Below are positions 26,483-34,373 of a DNA stretch of 64,000 nucleotides, piece after piece. Every line of letters begins with the position of its first letter. The first letter of the stretch is position 1. The translations under genes were made by a program, and so were the position numbers. The notes under the pieces are model-generated. The model was not told where the DNA came from and did not search any database. It saw nothing but the letters and a program-made list of their open reading frames with translations. Source of the stretch: Acidovorax soli (GTDB lineage: Bacteria; Pseudomonadota; Gammaproteobacteria; Burkholderiales; Burkholderiaceae_C); NCBI RefSeq assembly GCF_014207955.1, contig NZ_JACHLK010000009.1, positions 1-64,000 of the forward strand, given 5' to 3'.

Positions 26483-28084
26483 ATGACCGCACCCGCCATT
26501 CCAGAAACCTCCGTCCTTGAGGTCCGCGAGGCCCTGCTCGCCCACGAGGAAATCGCCCTGCTCGACGTGCGCGAGGAAGACCCCTACGCCCAGGGCCACC
26601 CGCTGTTCGCCGCCAACCTGCCTGCGGGCAAGATCGAACTGGACGCCTGGACGCGCATCCCCCGCCGCGACACCTTGATCGTGGTCTACGACGACGGCGA
26701 GGGCCTGGCCGAGCCCGCAGCGCGCACCCTGCAGCGCCTGGGCTACACGCGCGTGACCTTGCTCGCACGCGGCCTGCAAGGCTGGCGCGATGCGGGGGGC
26801 GAGCTGTTCATCGACGTGAACGTGCCCAGCAAGTCCTTTGGCGAGCTGGTGGAGGCCGAGCGCCATACCCCGTCGCTCGCGGCCGAGGAAGTGCAGGCCC
26901 TGATCGATGCCAAGGCCGACGTGGTGGTGCTCGACGCGCGCCGTTACGACGAATACCACACCATGAACATTCCCACGGGCGTGAGCGTGCCCGGCGCCGA
27001 GCTGGTGCTGCGCGCCCAGGCGCTGGCGCCCAACCCGGCCACCCAGATCATCGTGAACTGCGCGGGGCGCACGCGCAGCATCATCGGCACGCAGTCGCTG
27101 GTCAACGCGGGCATCCCCAACCCCGTGGCCGCGCTGCGCAACGGCACCATCGGCTGGCTGCTGGCCGGGCAGACGCTGGAGCGCGGCGCCAGCCGCCGCT
27201 TCGACCCGGCCTTGCACATCGACCGCAGCCGGGCGCCAGAACAGGCCCGCAAGGTGGCCGACCGCGCGGGCGTGCAGCGCGCCCAGGCCGGCGATCTGGC
27301 GCGCTTTGCGGCCGAGGCCAGCCGCACCACCTATTTGCTGGACGTGCGCACGCCCGAGGAGTTCGCGGCCGGCCACCTGCCCGGCTTTCGCAACACGCCA
27401 GGCGGTCAGCTGGTGCAGGAAACCGACCACACGGCCGCCGTGCGCGGTGCGCGCCTGGTGCTGGCGGACGACGATGGCGTGCGCGCCAACATGAGTGCCT
27501 CGTGGCTGGCCCAGATGGGCTGGGAGGCCTGGGTGCTCGATGGCGCGCAGGCGTCGGACTTCAGCGAGGCCGGCGCCGTGGCCAACACCGTGCCCGAACC
27601 CGAAGGCCCCATCGCCTGGACCACGCCCGCGCAACTGGCGGCCTGGCTGCAGGAGAAGGCCCCGGGCCGTACCGCCGTGCTGGACCTGACCACCAGCGCC
27701 AACTACACCCAGCGCCACATTCCTGGCGCCTGGTTCGTGATCCGCGCGCAGCTGGCGCAGGCCGTGGCGGCCATCCCGCGCGCCGAGCGCTATGTGCTCA
27801 CCTGCGGCAGCAGCCTGCTGGCGCGCTATGCGGCGCAAGACCTGGCGCGCCTCACGGGCACCGAGGTGCATGTGCTCGAAGGCGGCACCCTGGCCTGGAT
27901 CGCGGCCGGCCTGCCCCTGGAGCATGGTGAGGCACGCCTGGCCTCGCCGCGCACCGACCGCTACCGCCGCCCCTACGAGGGCACGGAGAGCCCGCGCGAA
28001 GCGATGCAGGCCTACCTGGACTGGGAATTCGGGCTGGTCGAACAGCTCGGGCGCGACGGCACGCACGGCTTTCGGGTCATCTGA
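26483..28084 (+). CDS. Four-domain rhodanese-like sulfurtransferase
   Basis: This 533-residue cytoplasmic protein is built of four rhodanese-like repeats, roughly 1-105, 115-235, 265-370 and 375-475. The active-loop cysteine is present in repeats two (Cys193, VNCAGRTRS) and four (Cys441, LTCGSSLLA). In repeats one and three the equivalent position is aspartate (Asp70, VYDDGEG; Asp330, DDDGVRA). Thus inactive and active repeats alternate, as after duplication of an inactive-active pair. Such proteins move sulfane sulfur between acceptors. It lies behind the thiol-dioxygenase-like gene, consistent with handling sulfur released from an organic thiol; sulfite plus persulfide chemistry is one possibility. 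A stem-loop follows at 28100. Confidence 0.88.
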   Translation: MTAPAIPETSVLEVREALLAHEEIALLDVREEDPYAQGHPLFAANLPAGKIELDAWTRIPRRDTLIVVYDDGEGLAEPAARTLQRLGYTRVTLLARGLQGWRDAGGELFIDVNVPSKSFGELVEAERHTPSLAAEEVQALIDAKADVVVLDARRYDEYHTMNIPTGVSVPGAELVLRAQALAPNPATQIIVNCAGRTRSIIGTQSLVNAGIPNPVAALRNGTIGWLLAGQTLERGASRRFDPALHIDRSRAPEQARKVADRAGVQRAQAGDLARFAAEASRTTYLLDVRTPEEFAAGHLPGFRNTPGGQLVQETDHTAAVRGARLVLADDDGVRANMSASWLAQMGWEAWVLDGAQASDFSEAGAVANTVPEPEGPIAWTTPAQLAAWLQEKAPGRTAVLDLTTSANYTQRHIPGAWFVIRAQLAQAVAAIPRAERYVLTCGSSLLARYAAQDLARLTGTEVHVLEGGTLAWIAAGLPLEHGEARLASPRTDRYRRPYEGTESPREAMQAYLDWEFGLVEQLGRDGTHGFRVI

Positions 28085-28099
28085 AGCGGGTGCCACGCG

Positions 28100-28120
28100 G
28101 GCCTGGCGCCCTGCCAGGCC
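28100..28120 (+). terminator. Hairpin behind the rhodanese gene
   Basis: Perfect 8-bp arms (GGCCTGGC and complement) with a 5-nt loop start 15 bp after the stop codon. No U-tract follows, so termination is only probable. The remainder of the 170-bp gap to 28255 shows nothing else recognisable. Confidence 0.4.
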
Positions 28121-28254
28121 GTCAACAATTGTCAAAACGGGTCGATTGCCCCCACAACGGCAGGCAAGTCCGGCCATTTCCACAAGGCATGCCGGCATAG
28201 TCGCTGCGTCTGCTCCTGCAACTGCCCGCAGGAGCGCGCCAGCGAGAGCCTTTG

Positions 28255-28785
28255 ATGATGCCCAGATCCCTGGCGGGGTTGCCCAGTGCAACCTTCGCAC
28301 TGTTTGCCCTGTTGAGCCTGTGGCTGCCCCGGCCCGCCCACGCCAGCCCGGTGTGCCCGCCATCCGGCGAGCGCACGGTGCTGCGGCTGCAGCTCGCGAC
28401 CCAGACGGTGCTGCCCTGCGCCATGCAGGCGCTGGAGAAGCTGCCCAGCCGCGAGATCGTCACCAGCTTGCCGCAGGCCCTGGGCATGCCGGGCCAGTCC
28501 CGGTGGCGCGGCGTGTCCCTGCGCCACCTCGTGGAGCTGCTGGGTGGCAACGAACCGCAGCAGATCGAGCTGACGGCCCTGAACGACTACGCCGTTCGCA
28601 TCCCCTGGAGCGATCTGGTCCAGTACGACCCCATCCTGGCCTACCGCCGCAACAACCAGCCGATCAGCATCCGCGACAAGGGCCCCCTGATCCTGATCTA
28701 CCCCTTTGACCAGAACCCCCGGCTGCACCGGCAGGACTACATCAACCGCACCATCTGGCAGGTCCATGTCATCTCCGTCCGGTAA
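28255..28785 (+). CDS. Periplasmic molybdopterin-oxidoreductase-fold protein
   Basis: This 176-residue protein has a Sec signal ending near AHA (about residue 30). Its body resembles the sulfite-oxidase-type molybdopterin-binding fold: WRGVSLRHLVELLGG, LTALNDYAVRIPWSDLVQYDPILAY and a C-terminal WQVHVISVR. The cofactor-ligating cysteine of true oxidoreductases is not found at the expected place, so it is probably a ligand-binding or sensor relative. ATG at 28255 has a weak GAGAG ribosome site; TTG at 28252 is the longer alternative. It overlaps the diguanylate cyclase gene by 20 bp, which suggests it works as that enzyme's periplasmic partner. Confidence 0.78.
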   Translation: MMPRSLAGLPSATFALFALLSLWLPRPAHASPVCPPSGERTVLRLQLATQTVLPCAMQALEKLPSREIVTSLPQALGMPGQSRWRGVSLRHLVELLGGNEPQQIELTALNDYAVRIPWSDLVQYDPILAYRRNNQPISIRDKGPLILIYPFDQNPRLHRQDYINRTIWQVHVISVR

Positions 28786-30379
28786 GCCCCTGCCGGCCGG
28801 GGCCGGCCGGCTGCTGCGCCACCGCAGCGGCACCTACTGGCTTCTGACCCTGGTGGTGGCCATGGTGCTGGCCACGTCCATGGCCCTGTGGTGGACGCTG
28901 CGCCAGGTGCGCTCGCTGGCGCAGCCGTTCCAGCAAAGCGAGCTCTGGCATGTGTCCAGCGTGCACAGCGAACTGGCGCGCGTGGCCCTGCTGGCGCGCA
29001 AGCTCAGGGCGCAGGAGGCGCCTGATGCCGATCTGCAGGAACGCCTGGAAGTGCTGCTGAGCACGCTCGACATGTCCGGCGCCAACCCGCGCGCCGGCGT
29101 GCGCCTGCGCCAGGCACTGCCGCAGACGGCACTCGACCTGGAGGACCTGGCCAGGCATGTCGAGCGGTGGGCCAGCCGGTTTGCATCGGCACCGGCCGAA
29201 CGCACCCAGGTGGCCAATGACATCCTCCTGCACTCCGATGAACTGCTGCAGCGCATCCGCAAGGCCGTCGTGGCGGTGCACCTGTTTTCCACGCAGGAAG
29301 CCGATGGCGTCCGCCAGGAACTGCACAACCAGTTCATGCTGCTCAGCGCCGTGCTCGGAGGCCTGCTCTTGGGCACGGCCCTGCTGATCCACAGACTGCT
29401 GCACGAGGCCCGGGCTGCGCAGGCCCTGTCGCTGCAACTGGCGCAGGCCAACCGCCAGTTGGAGATGCGCGTGGCCAGCCGCACACGCGAGATCGAGGAA
29501 AGCCGCGCGCTGCTGGGCTTCATCCTGGACTCCAGCCCGAGCGATGTGGTGCTGGTGGATGTCGAAAGCGGCTTCGTGCACTTCATCAACAACCAGATGG
29601 TCGAGCGCCTGGGCCTGCAGTGGCCGCCGATCAAGCTGTTCCTGCCCGAACTGCTGCACGATCCCGGAGCCAGCCGGCAACTGATGGAGGCGCTCGACAC
29701 CTACGGCCAGGTGGACGGCATGGAAGCCCTCATCGGCGCGAAGAACAATCCGCGCTGGAGCTCGCTGTCCGCGCGCCTGATCGAGGTCGATGGCAAGCTG
29801 GCCCATCTGCTCTGGGGTTTCGACATCAGCACGCACAAGCAGCTGGAAACCCAGCTGCGCGAACTGGCCACGCGCGACTCGCTGACCGGCATGCTCAACC
29901 GGCGGGCCTTCCTGGAGCGCGGCACGGCCCTCATCGACCATTGCCGCCGCCATGCCAAGCCCTGCACGGTGCTGATGATCGACATCGACCACTTCAAGCG
30001 CATCAACGACCGCCACGGGCACCAGGCCGGCGATGACTCGCTGCGTGCCTGCGCCACCGCGATCGCCGGCGCGCTGCGCGAGGCCGATATCCTGGGCCGG
30101 CTGGGGGGTGAGGAGTTCGCGGCCTTGCTGCCCCATTCGTCCGCCGAAAGTGCCTGGTCTGTGGCCGAGCGCATCCGCGAGGCCATCTCGCGGCTCGAGA
30201 TCGTCTCCCTCGCCAGCGATCCCTTGAAGATCACCGTGTCCATCGGCATGGCCGAGATGGCGCACCGCGACGCCGGGATCGAGACCCTCCTGGCCTGGGC
30301 CGACCAGGCGCTGTACCGCGCCAAGGCCACCGGCCGCAACAAGGTGCTGGCCTATGACGGCGCCACCCCCACCCCATGA
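28766..30379 (+). CDS. Membrane-bound PAS-GGDEF diguanylate cyclase
   Basis: This 537-residue inner-membrane enzyme has a helix at about 24-44, a helical periplasmic region to about 190, and a second helix at about 192-212. A coiled coil and a PAS-like domain (FILDSSPSDVVLVDVESGF...) lead to a GGDEF domain. The catalytic motif is GGEEF at 447-451, and the product-inhibition I-site RxxD is intact at 438-441 (READ). It should make cyclic di-GMP in response to a periplasmic signal, perhaps through the overlapping upstream gene. A receiver and a CheC phosphatase follow. ATG at 28766 gives the first helix with a positive N-terminus. Confidence 0.93.
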   Translation: MSSPSGKPLPAGAGRLLRHRSGTYWLLTLVVAMVLATSMALWWTLRQVRSLAQPFQQSELWHVSSVHSELARVALLARKLRAQEAPDADLQERLEVLLSTLDMSGANPRAGVRLRQALPQTALDLEDLARHVERWASRFASAPAERTQVANDILLHSDELLQRIRKAVVAVHLFSTQEADGVRQELHNQFMLLSAVLGGLLLGTALLIHRLLHEARAAQALSLQLAQANRQLEMRVASRTREIEESRALLGFILDSSPSDVVLVDVESGFVHFINNQMVERLGLQWPPIKLFLPELLHDPGASRQLMEALDTYGQVDGMEALIGAKNNPRWSSLSARLIEVDGKLAHLLWGFDISTHKQLETQLRELATRDSLTGMLNRRAFLERGTALIDHCRRHAKPCTVLMIDIDHFKRINDRHGHQAGDDSLRACATAIAGALREADILGRLGGEEFAALLPHSSAESAWSVAERIREAISRLEIVSLASDPLKITVSIGMAEMAHRDAGIETLLAWADQALYRAKATGRNKVLAYDGATPTP

Positions 30380-30403
30380 CGCACCAGAAAGCACGCCCCT
30401 GCC

Positions 30404-30766
30404 ATGAGCCTCCAGCTATTGATCGTTGACGACAGCCGCATGTCCCGCCTCATCCTGCAAGGCCTGGTCCTGCAGGCCTATCCCCAGTGGAGCATCCTGC
30501 ATGCCAGCAGCGGCGAAGAAGCCCTGGCCATGGCCGAGCAGCACCCCGTGGACCTGGTGTCCATGGACTTCAACATGCACGGCATGAACGGCCTGGAGGC
30601 CGCCCTCGCCCTGCGCAAGCTGCGGCCCCAGCTGCCCATCGCCATCGTCACGGCCAATGTCCAGGGCGCCGTGCAGGAGCGCATCGAGGAGGCGGGCCTG
30701 GCCTTCATTGCCAAGCCCATCACGGCCGAAGCGGTAAAAAAGCTCGCCACACTGACAGGAGCATGA
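30404..30766 (+). CDS. CheY-like single-domain response regulator
   Basis: This 120-residue stand-alone receiver domain has the full phosphorylation set: acidic pair Asp9-Asp10, phosphoacceptor Asp55 (SMDFNMHGMNG), Thr83 and Lys104. There is no output domain, so it acts through protein contacts. It lies 24 bp behind the diguanylate cyclase and 1 bp before the CheC gene, whose product probably dephosphorylates it. No histidine kinase is adjacent, so its kinase is encoded elsewhere. Confidence 0.92.
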   Translation: MSLQLLIVDDSRMSRLILQGLVLQAYPQWSILHASSGEEALAMAEQHPVDLVSMDFNMHGMNGLEAALALRKLRPQLPIAIVTANVQGAVQERIEEAGLAFIAKPITAEAVKKLATLTGA

Positions 30767-30767
30767 G

Positions 30768-31382
30768 ATGACTGCCAAGCTTGATGCGGAACAGATAGAC
30801 GCGCTCAGCGAGATCTTCAACATCGGCGTCGGCAAAGCCGCCGCAGCCATGGGCCGGCTGATGCACGACGAGGTGCTGCTCTCGGTGCCGCACGTGAGCA
30901 TCTTCACGGTGAGCGAGGCGGCCCAGCAACTGGGCGCTGCCGGCAGCACCATGCACGGCATTCGCCAGCCCTTTCGCGGGGTCTTCAATGGCGATGCGCT
31001 GCTGATCTTCCCGGGTGACAAGAGCCTGGAGATCGTGCGCATCGTTGCAGGCCAGAGCGTGCCGGGCGAAGACCTGAGCGCCATCGAGCAGGACGCGATG
31101 AGCGAGCTGGGCAATGTGATGCTCAGTGCCTGCCTGGCGGCCCTGGCCGACCTGCTGGGCAACGAGTTCGAGCTGAGCCCGCCGCGCGTCGATGTGGGCG
31201 ACAGCCGCACCATCCTGGGCACGCGCATCCAGAACCACCTGGTGGTGTTCCTGCACATCCGCTTCGAGCTGCTGAGCAGCCAGATCGAGGGCTTCGTGGT
31301 CTTCGTGCTCAACACCACCTCCCTCGTGGCCCTGCGCGCGGCCGTGGACCGGCTGCTGGGCCGCCCGGTGCCTGCGGACTGA
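30768..31382 (+). CDS. cheC: CheC-family phosphatase
   Basis: This 204-residue protein has the two conserved CheC active-site helices: ALSEIFNIGVGKAAAAM near residues 12-28 and AMSELGNVMLSACLAAL near 110-126, each with the Glu and Asn that attack phospho-Asp. Members dephosphorylate CheY-like receivers, and here the receiver gene lies directly upstream, with an AGGAG ribosome site overlapping its end. No chemotaxis genes surround it, so it probably tunes this local signalling unit rather than the flagellar motor. Its stop lies 2 bp from the convergent mutarotase gene. Confidence 0.85.
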   Translation: MTAKLDAEQIDALSEIFNIGVGKAAAAMGRLMHDEVLLSVPHVSIFTVSEAAQQLGAAGSTMHGIRQPFRGVFNGDALLIFPGDKSLEIVRIVAGQSVPGEDLSAIEQDAMSELGNVMLSACLAALADLLGNEFELSPPRVDVGDSRTILGTRIQNHLVVFLHIRFELLSSQIEGFVVFVLNTTSLVALRAAVDRLLGRPVPAD

Positions 31383-31384
31383 TC

Positions 31385-32311
31385 CTAGGCGCTCGGTCCG
31401 AAGCGCCACTGCACGTGCAGTGCCATCGCCTCGCCCTGCGCAAGCACCCGCAGCCCCGGCTGCCCCGGCAGGTGGAAGGCATCGATGGGCTGGGTGATGG
31501 GCTCGAAGCAGAAGGCGGGGCCCTGCGGTGGGCGGTAGATGAGGCAGAAGTGCTTTGCGGTGCCGCCATCCTGCGCAAACTCGGGCATGCGCGCCGTGAG
31601 CACCAGGCCGCGCTCGGGCCACTCGATGCGGGCAGCACCACCCCAACCGGTGTAGCCGTTGTCGATCAAGTCGCCATGCGCGGAAATGCCGGCGTTGAGG
31701 TTCCAACCCTCGGGGAACTGTGTGGTGTGCGCGGTCGGCAAGGGGTCATCGCCGCAGAGCCACACGCCTTCGACCGGCGCGCTGATGCGCGTGGCCGGGG
31801 TGCGCGGAAACCACGGGTGCACGCCGATGCCATAGGGCAGCGGCTCGGCCCCCCGGTGGCGCACCAGCACATGCTGGTCCAGCCCGCCCTGCACCAGGCG
31901 GAAGGTCTGCACCGATTCGTAGTCGTAGGGGTTACCCTGGAAGCGCTCGGAGCGCAGGCGCATTTCCAGCGTGTCGGGCGCGGTCTGGGCCAGGGTCCAG
32001 GGCTGCAGCCAGCCATCGCCATGGATGGGATAGGGCTCACCGGCCCGGTTGGGCCGCATGGGGTGGAACCGGCCCACGTGCGTGAAGCCGCCGCCGCTGA
32101 TGCGGTTGGACCAGGGCACCATGGCAAAGGAGGCCATCTGGTACAGATCGGGCGTGGCACCGTCCCAGGGGCGCCAGAGATCGATCCGGCCACCGGGCTG
32201 CTGCGGGTCGTCGATCTGCCAGGCCGCCACGCTGCCGCCCAGCGAGGGGACGAGGCCCAGGTGCTGGCCAGCGTGGCGCAGCCAGGTGACGGGGTGGGTG
32301 GTATCGCTCAT
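31385..32311 (-). CDS. Aldose 1-epimerase (mutarotase)
   Basis: This 308-residue protein of the galactose mutarotase fold has NRISGGGFTHVGRFHPMRPN near residue 70 and HPWFPRTP in the middle. The C-terminal FCFEPITQPIDAF contains the catalytic glutamate. It interconverts alpha and beta anomers of aldoses such as galactose or arabinose, providing the anomer used by the 1-dehydrogenase. ATG at 32311 is chosen because AGGAAGG is then 7 nt upstream; the alternative at 32317 leaves no spacing. It follows the lactonase gene on the same strand by 24 bp. Confidence 0.88.
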   Translation of the reverse strand: MSDTTHPVTWLRHAGQHLGLVPSLGGSVAAWQIDDPQQPGGRIDLWRPWDGATPDLYQMASFAMVPWSNRISGGGFTHVGRFHPMRPNRAGEPYPIHGDGWLQPWTLAQTAPDTLEMRLRSERFQGNPYDYESVQTFRLVQGGLDQHVLVRHRGAEPLPYGIGVHPWFPRTPATRISAPVEGVWLCGDDPLPTAHTTQFPEGWNLNAGISAHGDLIDNGYTGWGGAARIEWPERGLVLTARMPEFAQDGGTAKHFCLIYRPPQGPAFCFEPITQPIDAFHLPGQPGLRVLAQGEAMALHVQWRFGPSA

Positions 32312-32335
32312 GTGCATGCCTTCCTGTGAAGAGGC

Positions 32336-33283
32336 TCAGCCGCCAAAGAGATGGGCCGGCACACCCGGGCTGTCGACCTGCACGGCAAACACGCTGCCGG
32401 CCAGCGGCTCGGCTGCGAGTTGCTCCGGCGTGAGGCCGACCCGCGCGGTGGTGATGAACAGCGTGCGCAGGTCTGCGCCGCCGAAGGCGCAGGTGGTGAC
32501 CTGGCTGGCGGGCAGCACCACGCGGGCCAGTTCCTCGGCCGTCTCGGGGTCGTGGCAGCTCACGCAGTGGCCGCCCCAGTGGGCGATCCAGAGGCGACCC
32601 TGGGCATCGGTGGTCATGCCGTCAGGCAGGCCCTCCCCGGGGCCGAAACGCTTCCAGACCTGCTTGTTGGAGACCGTGCCGGCAACCGCGTCGAAGTCGT
32701 AGCGCCAGGTGACCGGCGCCAGGGTGTCGTTGAAGTACAGGCACGGCCGGCCACCCGCCATTGCCCAGGTGGGCCCGTTGGTCACCACAAAGCCTTCGTC
32801 GTGGCGCGTGCAGCGGCCATCGGGATCGTAGCGGTAGAGCGCCCCCGTGGGCAGCTTGCAGTCGAAGTCCATGCTGCCACCCCAGAAGCGCCCATGCTCG
32901 TCGCACTTGCCGTCGTTGAAGCGGTTGCCGGGCAGTTCGGCCACGGGTTGGTGCAGGTAGCGGGGTGCGCTGTCGGCGGCCGGGTCGAACAGGGCAAAGC
33001 CGCGCCGCAGCGTGATGATCAGGCCGGGCGCATCCCGGCGCTCGGCCAGGGCCGAGATCTCCTCGTCAAAGCCCCACTGTGTCTGCACGCCCGTGGCCGG
33101 GTCGAGCCGGAACAGGCGGCAGCCCAGGATGTCCAGCCAGTACAGCACCTGATCACGCACCGACCAGACAAGCCCCTCCCCCAGCTGCGCGTCGGCTTCG
33201 ACCACGCAGCGCAGGGGCCCGGTGAGGGTGGGGGCGGGAAATCGCGACGCAGCGGACGCTGCCATGGGGCTCGGGTTGCTCAA
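32336..33283 (-). CDS. SMP-30/gluconolactonase family sugar lactonase
   Basis: This protein of about 315 residues is a six-bladed propeller of the SMP-30 type. It contains LGEGLVWSVRDQVLYWLDI at the N-terminus (metal Glu), NRFNDGKCDEHGRFWGGSMD (metal Asn/Asp) and LPDGMTTDAQGRLWIAHWGG. It should hydrolyse L-arabino- or D-galactonolactone to the free acid. TTG at 33283 is preferred because AGGAGA lies 6 nt upstream; ATG at 33265 is the alternative and gives 309 residues. It is divergent from the sugar dehydrogenase and begins the lactonase-mutarotase transcript, the second step of the oxidative pathway. Confidence 0.87.
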   Translation of the reverse strand: MSNPSPMAASAASRFPAPTLTGPLRCVVEADAQLGEGLVWSVRDQVLYWLDILGCRLFRLDPATGVQTQWGFDEEISALAERRDAPGLIITLRRGFALFDPAADSAPRYLHQPVAELPGNRFNDGKCDEHGRFWGGSMDFDCKLPTGALYRYDPDGRCTRHDEGFVVTNGPTWAMAGGRPCLYFNDTLAPVTWRYDFDAVAGTVSNKQVWKRFGPGEGLPDGMTTDAQGRLWIAHWGGHCVSCHDPETAEELARVVLPASQVTTCAFGGADLRTLFITTARVGLTPEQLAAEPLAGSVFAVQVDSPGVPAHLFGG

Positions 33284-33381
33284 AGCCTGTCTCCTGTGTG
33301 GGTTGTTTGTTGGCCTGCCTCTTGACGCCGGGCATCTTATCAACGTCAATTGATGCATGTATTAATTATTTTTGGAATTTT

Positions 33382-33394
33382 TTGATATACAAAT
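33382..33394. promoter_or_regulatory. Candidate operator/-10 region for the sugar dehydrogenase gene
   Basis: TTGATATACAAAT here matches TTGATATATAAAT at 35392-35404 at 12 of 13 bases; the two sites are upstream of genes of the same pathway. The element ends only 4 bp before the ATG at 33399, so it may also serve as a -10 box for a leaderless message. Both readings are inference. Confidence 0.4.
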
Positions 33395-33398
33395 TGCA

Positions 33399-34196
33399 AT
33401 GACAACAGAATTTCAATCCCTCCCCCAGCCCGCCACGCTCGCCCGCTTCCCCAGCCTGCAGGGCCGGTCGGTCTTCGTCACCGGCGGCGGCAGCGGCATC
33501 GGCGCGGCCATCGTCACCGCCTTCGCCGAGCAGGGCGCGCGCGTGGCTTTCGTGGACGTGGCGCGCGAGGCCAGCGAAACCCTGGCCCAGCAGATCGCCG
33601 ACGCCGGCCATGCCCGCCCCTGGTGGCAGGTGTGCGATGTGCGCGACATCGCCGCACTGCAGGACGCCATCGCCCGCGCAGCGGCCGCGCTGGGCGATTT
33701 CTCGGTACTGGTGAACAACGTGGCCAGCGACGACCGCCACACGCTCGAATCCGTGACCCCCGATTACTACGACGAGCGCATGGCCATCAACGAGCGGCCG
33801 GCCTTCTTCGCCATCCAGGCCGTGGTGCCCGGCATGCGCCGCCTGGGCGCGGGTTCGGTGGTCAACCTGGGCTCCACGGGCTGGCAGGGCAAGGGCGCAG
33901 GCTACCCCTGCTACGCCATCGCCAAATCCTCGGTCAACGGGCTCACGCGTGGCCTGGCGCGCACCCTGGGCCAGGACCGCATCCGCATCAACACCGTGTC
34001 GCCCGGCTGGGTGATGACCGAGCGCCAGATCAAGCTCTGGCTCGACGCCGAGGGTGAGAAGGAGCTGGCGCGCAACCAGTGCCTGCCCGACAAGCTGCGC
34101 CCGCACGACATCGCGCGCATGGTGTTGTTCCTGGCCTCCGACGATGCCGCGATGTGCACCGCCCAGGAATTCAAGGTCGACGCCGGCTGGGTGTGA
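33399..34196 (+). CDS. SDR-family sugar 1-dehydrogenase (L-arabinose/D-galactose type)
   Basis: This 265-residue short-chain dehydrogenase has the cofactor motif TGGGSGIG at 28-35 and the catalytic triad Ser159, Tyr172 and Lys176 (CYAIAKSS). NNVASDD is the family NNAG-equivalent. Genomic context with lactonase, mutarotase and sugar-acid dehydratases points to NAD(P)-dependent oxidation of an aldose to its 1,5- or 1,4-lactone, the first pathway step. No ribosome site precedes ATG 33399. A longer frame from TTG 33372 exists but is unlikely. A GC-rich repeat follows 10 bp after its stop. Confidence 0.87.
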   Translation: MTTEFQSLPQPATLARFPSLQGRSVFVTGGGSGIGAAIVTAFAEQGARVAFVDVAREASETLAQQIADAGHARPWWQVCDVRDIAALQDAIARAAAALGDFSVLVNNVASDDRHTLESVTPDYYDERMAINERPAFFAIQAVVPGMRRLGAGSVVNLGSTGWQGKGAGYPCYAIAKSSVNGLTRGLARTLGQDRIRINTVSPGWVMTERQIKLWLDAEGEKELARNQCLPDKLRPHDIARMVLFLASDDAAMCTAQEFKVDAGWV

Positions 34197-34206
34197 TTCG
34201 GACCAT

Positions 34207-34327
34207 CCCCCTGAGTCGCTTCGCGCCTTCCCCCTTCTCTCGAACTACTGCGTAGTTCGGGAAGGGGGACACCGCCAGCGCGGCGGGACGGCCCTTGCGC
34301 GGCGGTCCTGGCCTAGGCCGAGCCAGT
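34207..34327 (+). repeat. Dispersed 3'-flanking repeat, copy A
   Basis: It begins CCCCCTGAGTCGCTTCGCGC and continues with a C-tract, a hairpin (arms GAACTAC and GTAGTTC at about 34242-34258), a GGGGGAC block and a CGGCGGGACGGCCCTTGCGC end. It starts 10 bp after the SDR stop in the gene's orientation. Copies B (37954) and C (55352, minus) share the same start and end blocks. Confidence 0.75.
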
Positions 34328-34373
34328 CCCACAGAGTGGTGGTCGGAATATGCACCAGCGCGGGGTGAAAGAC

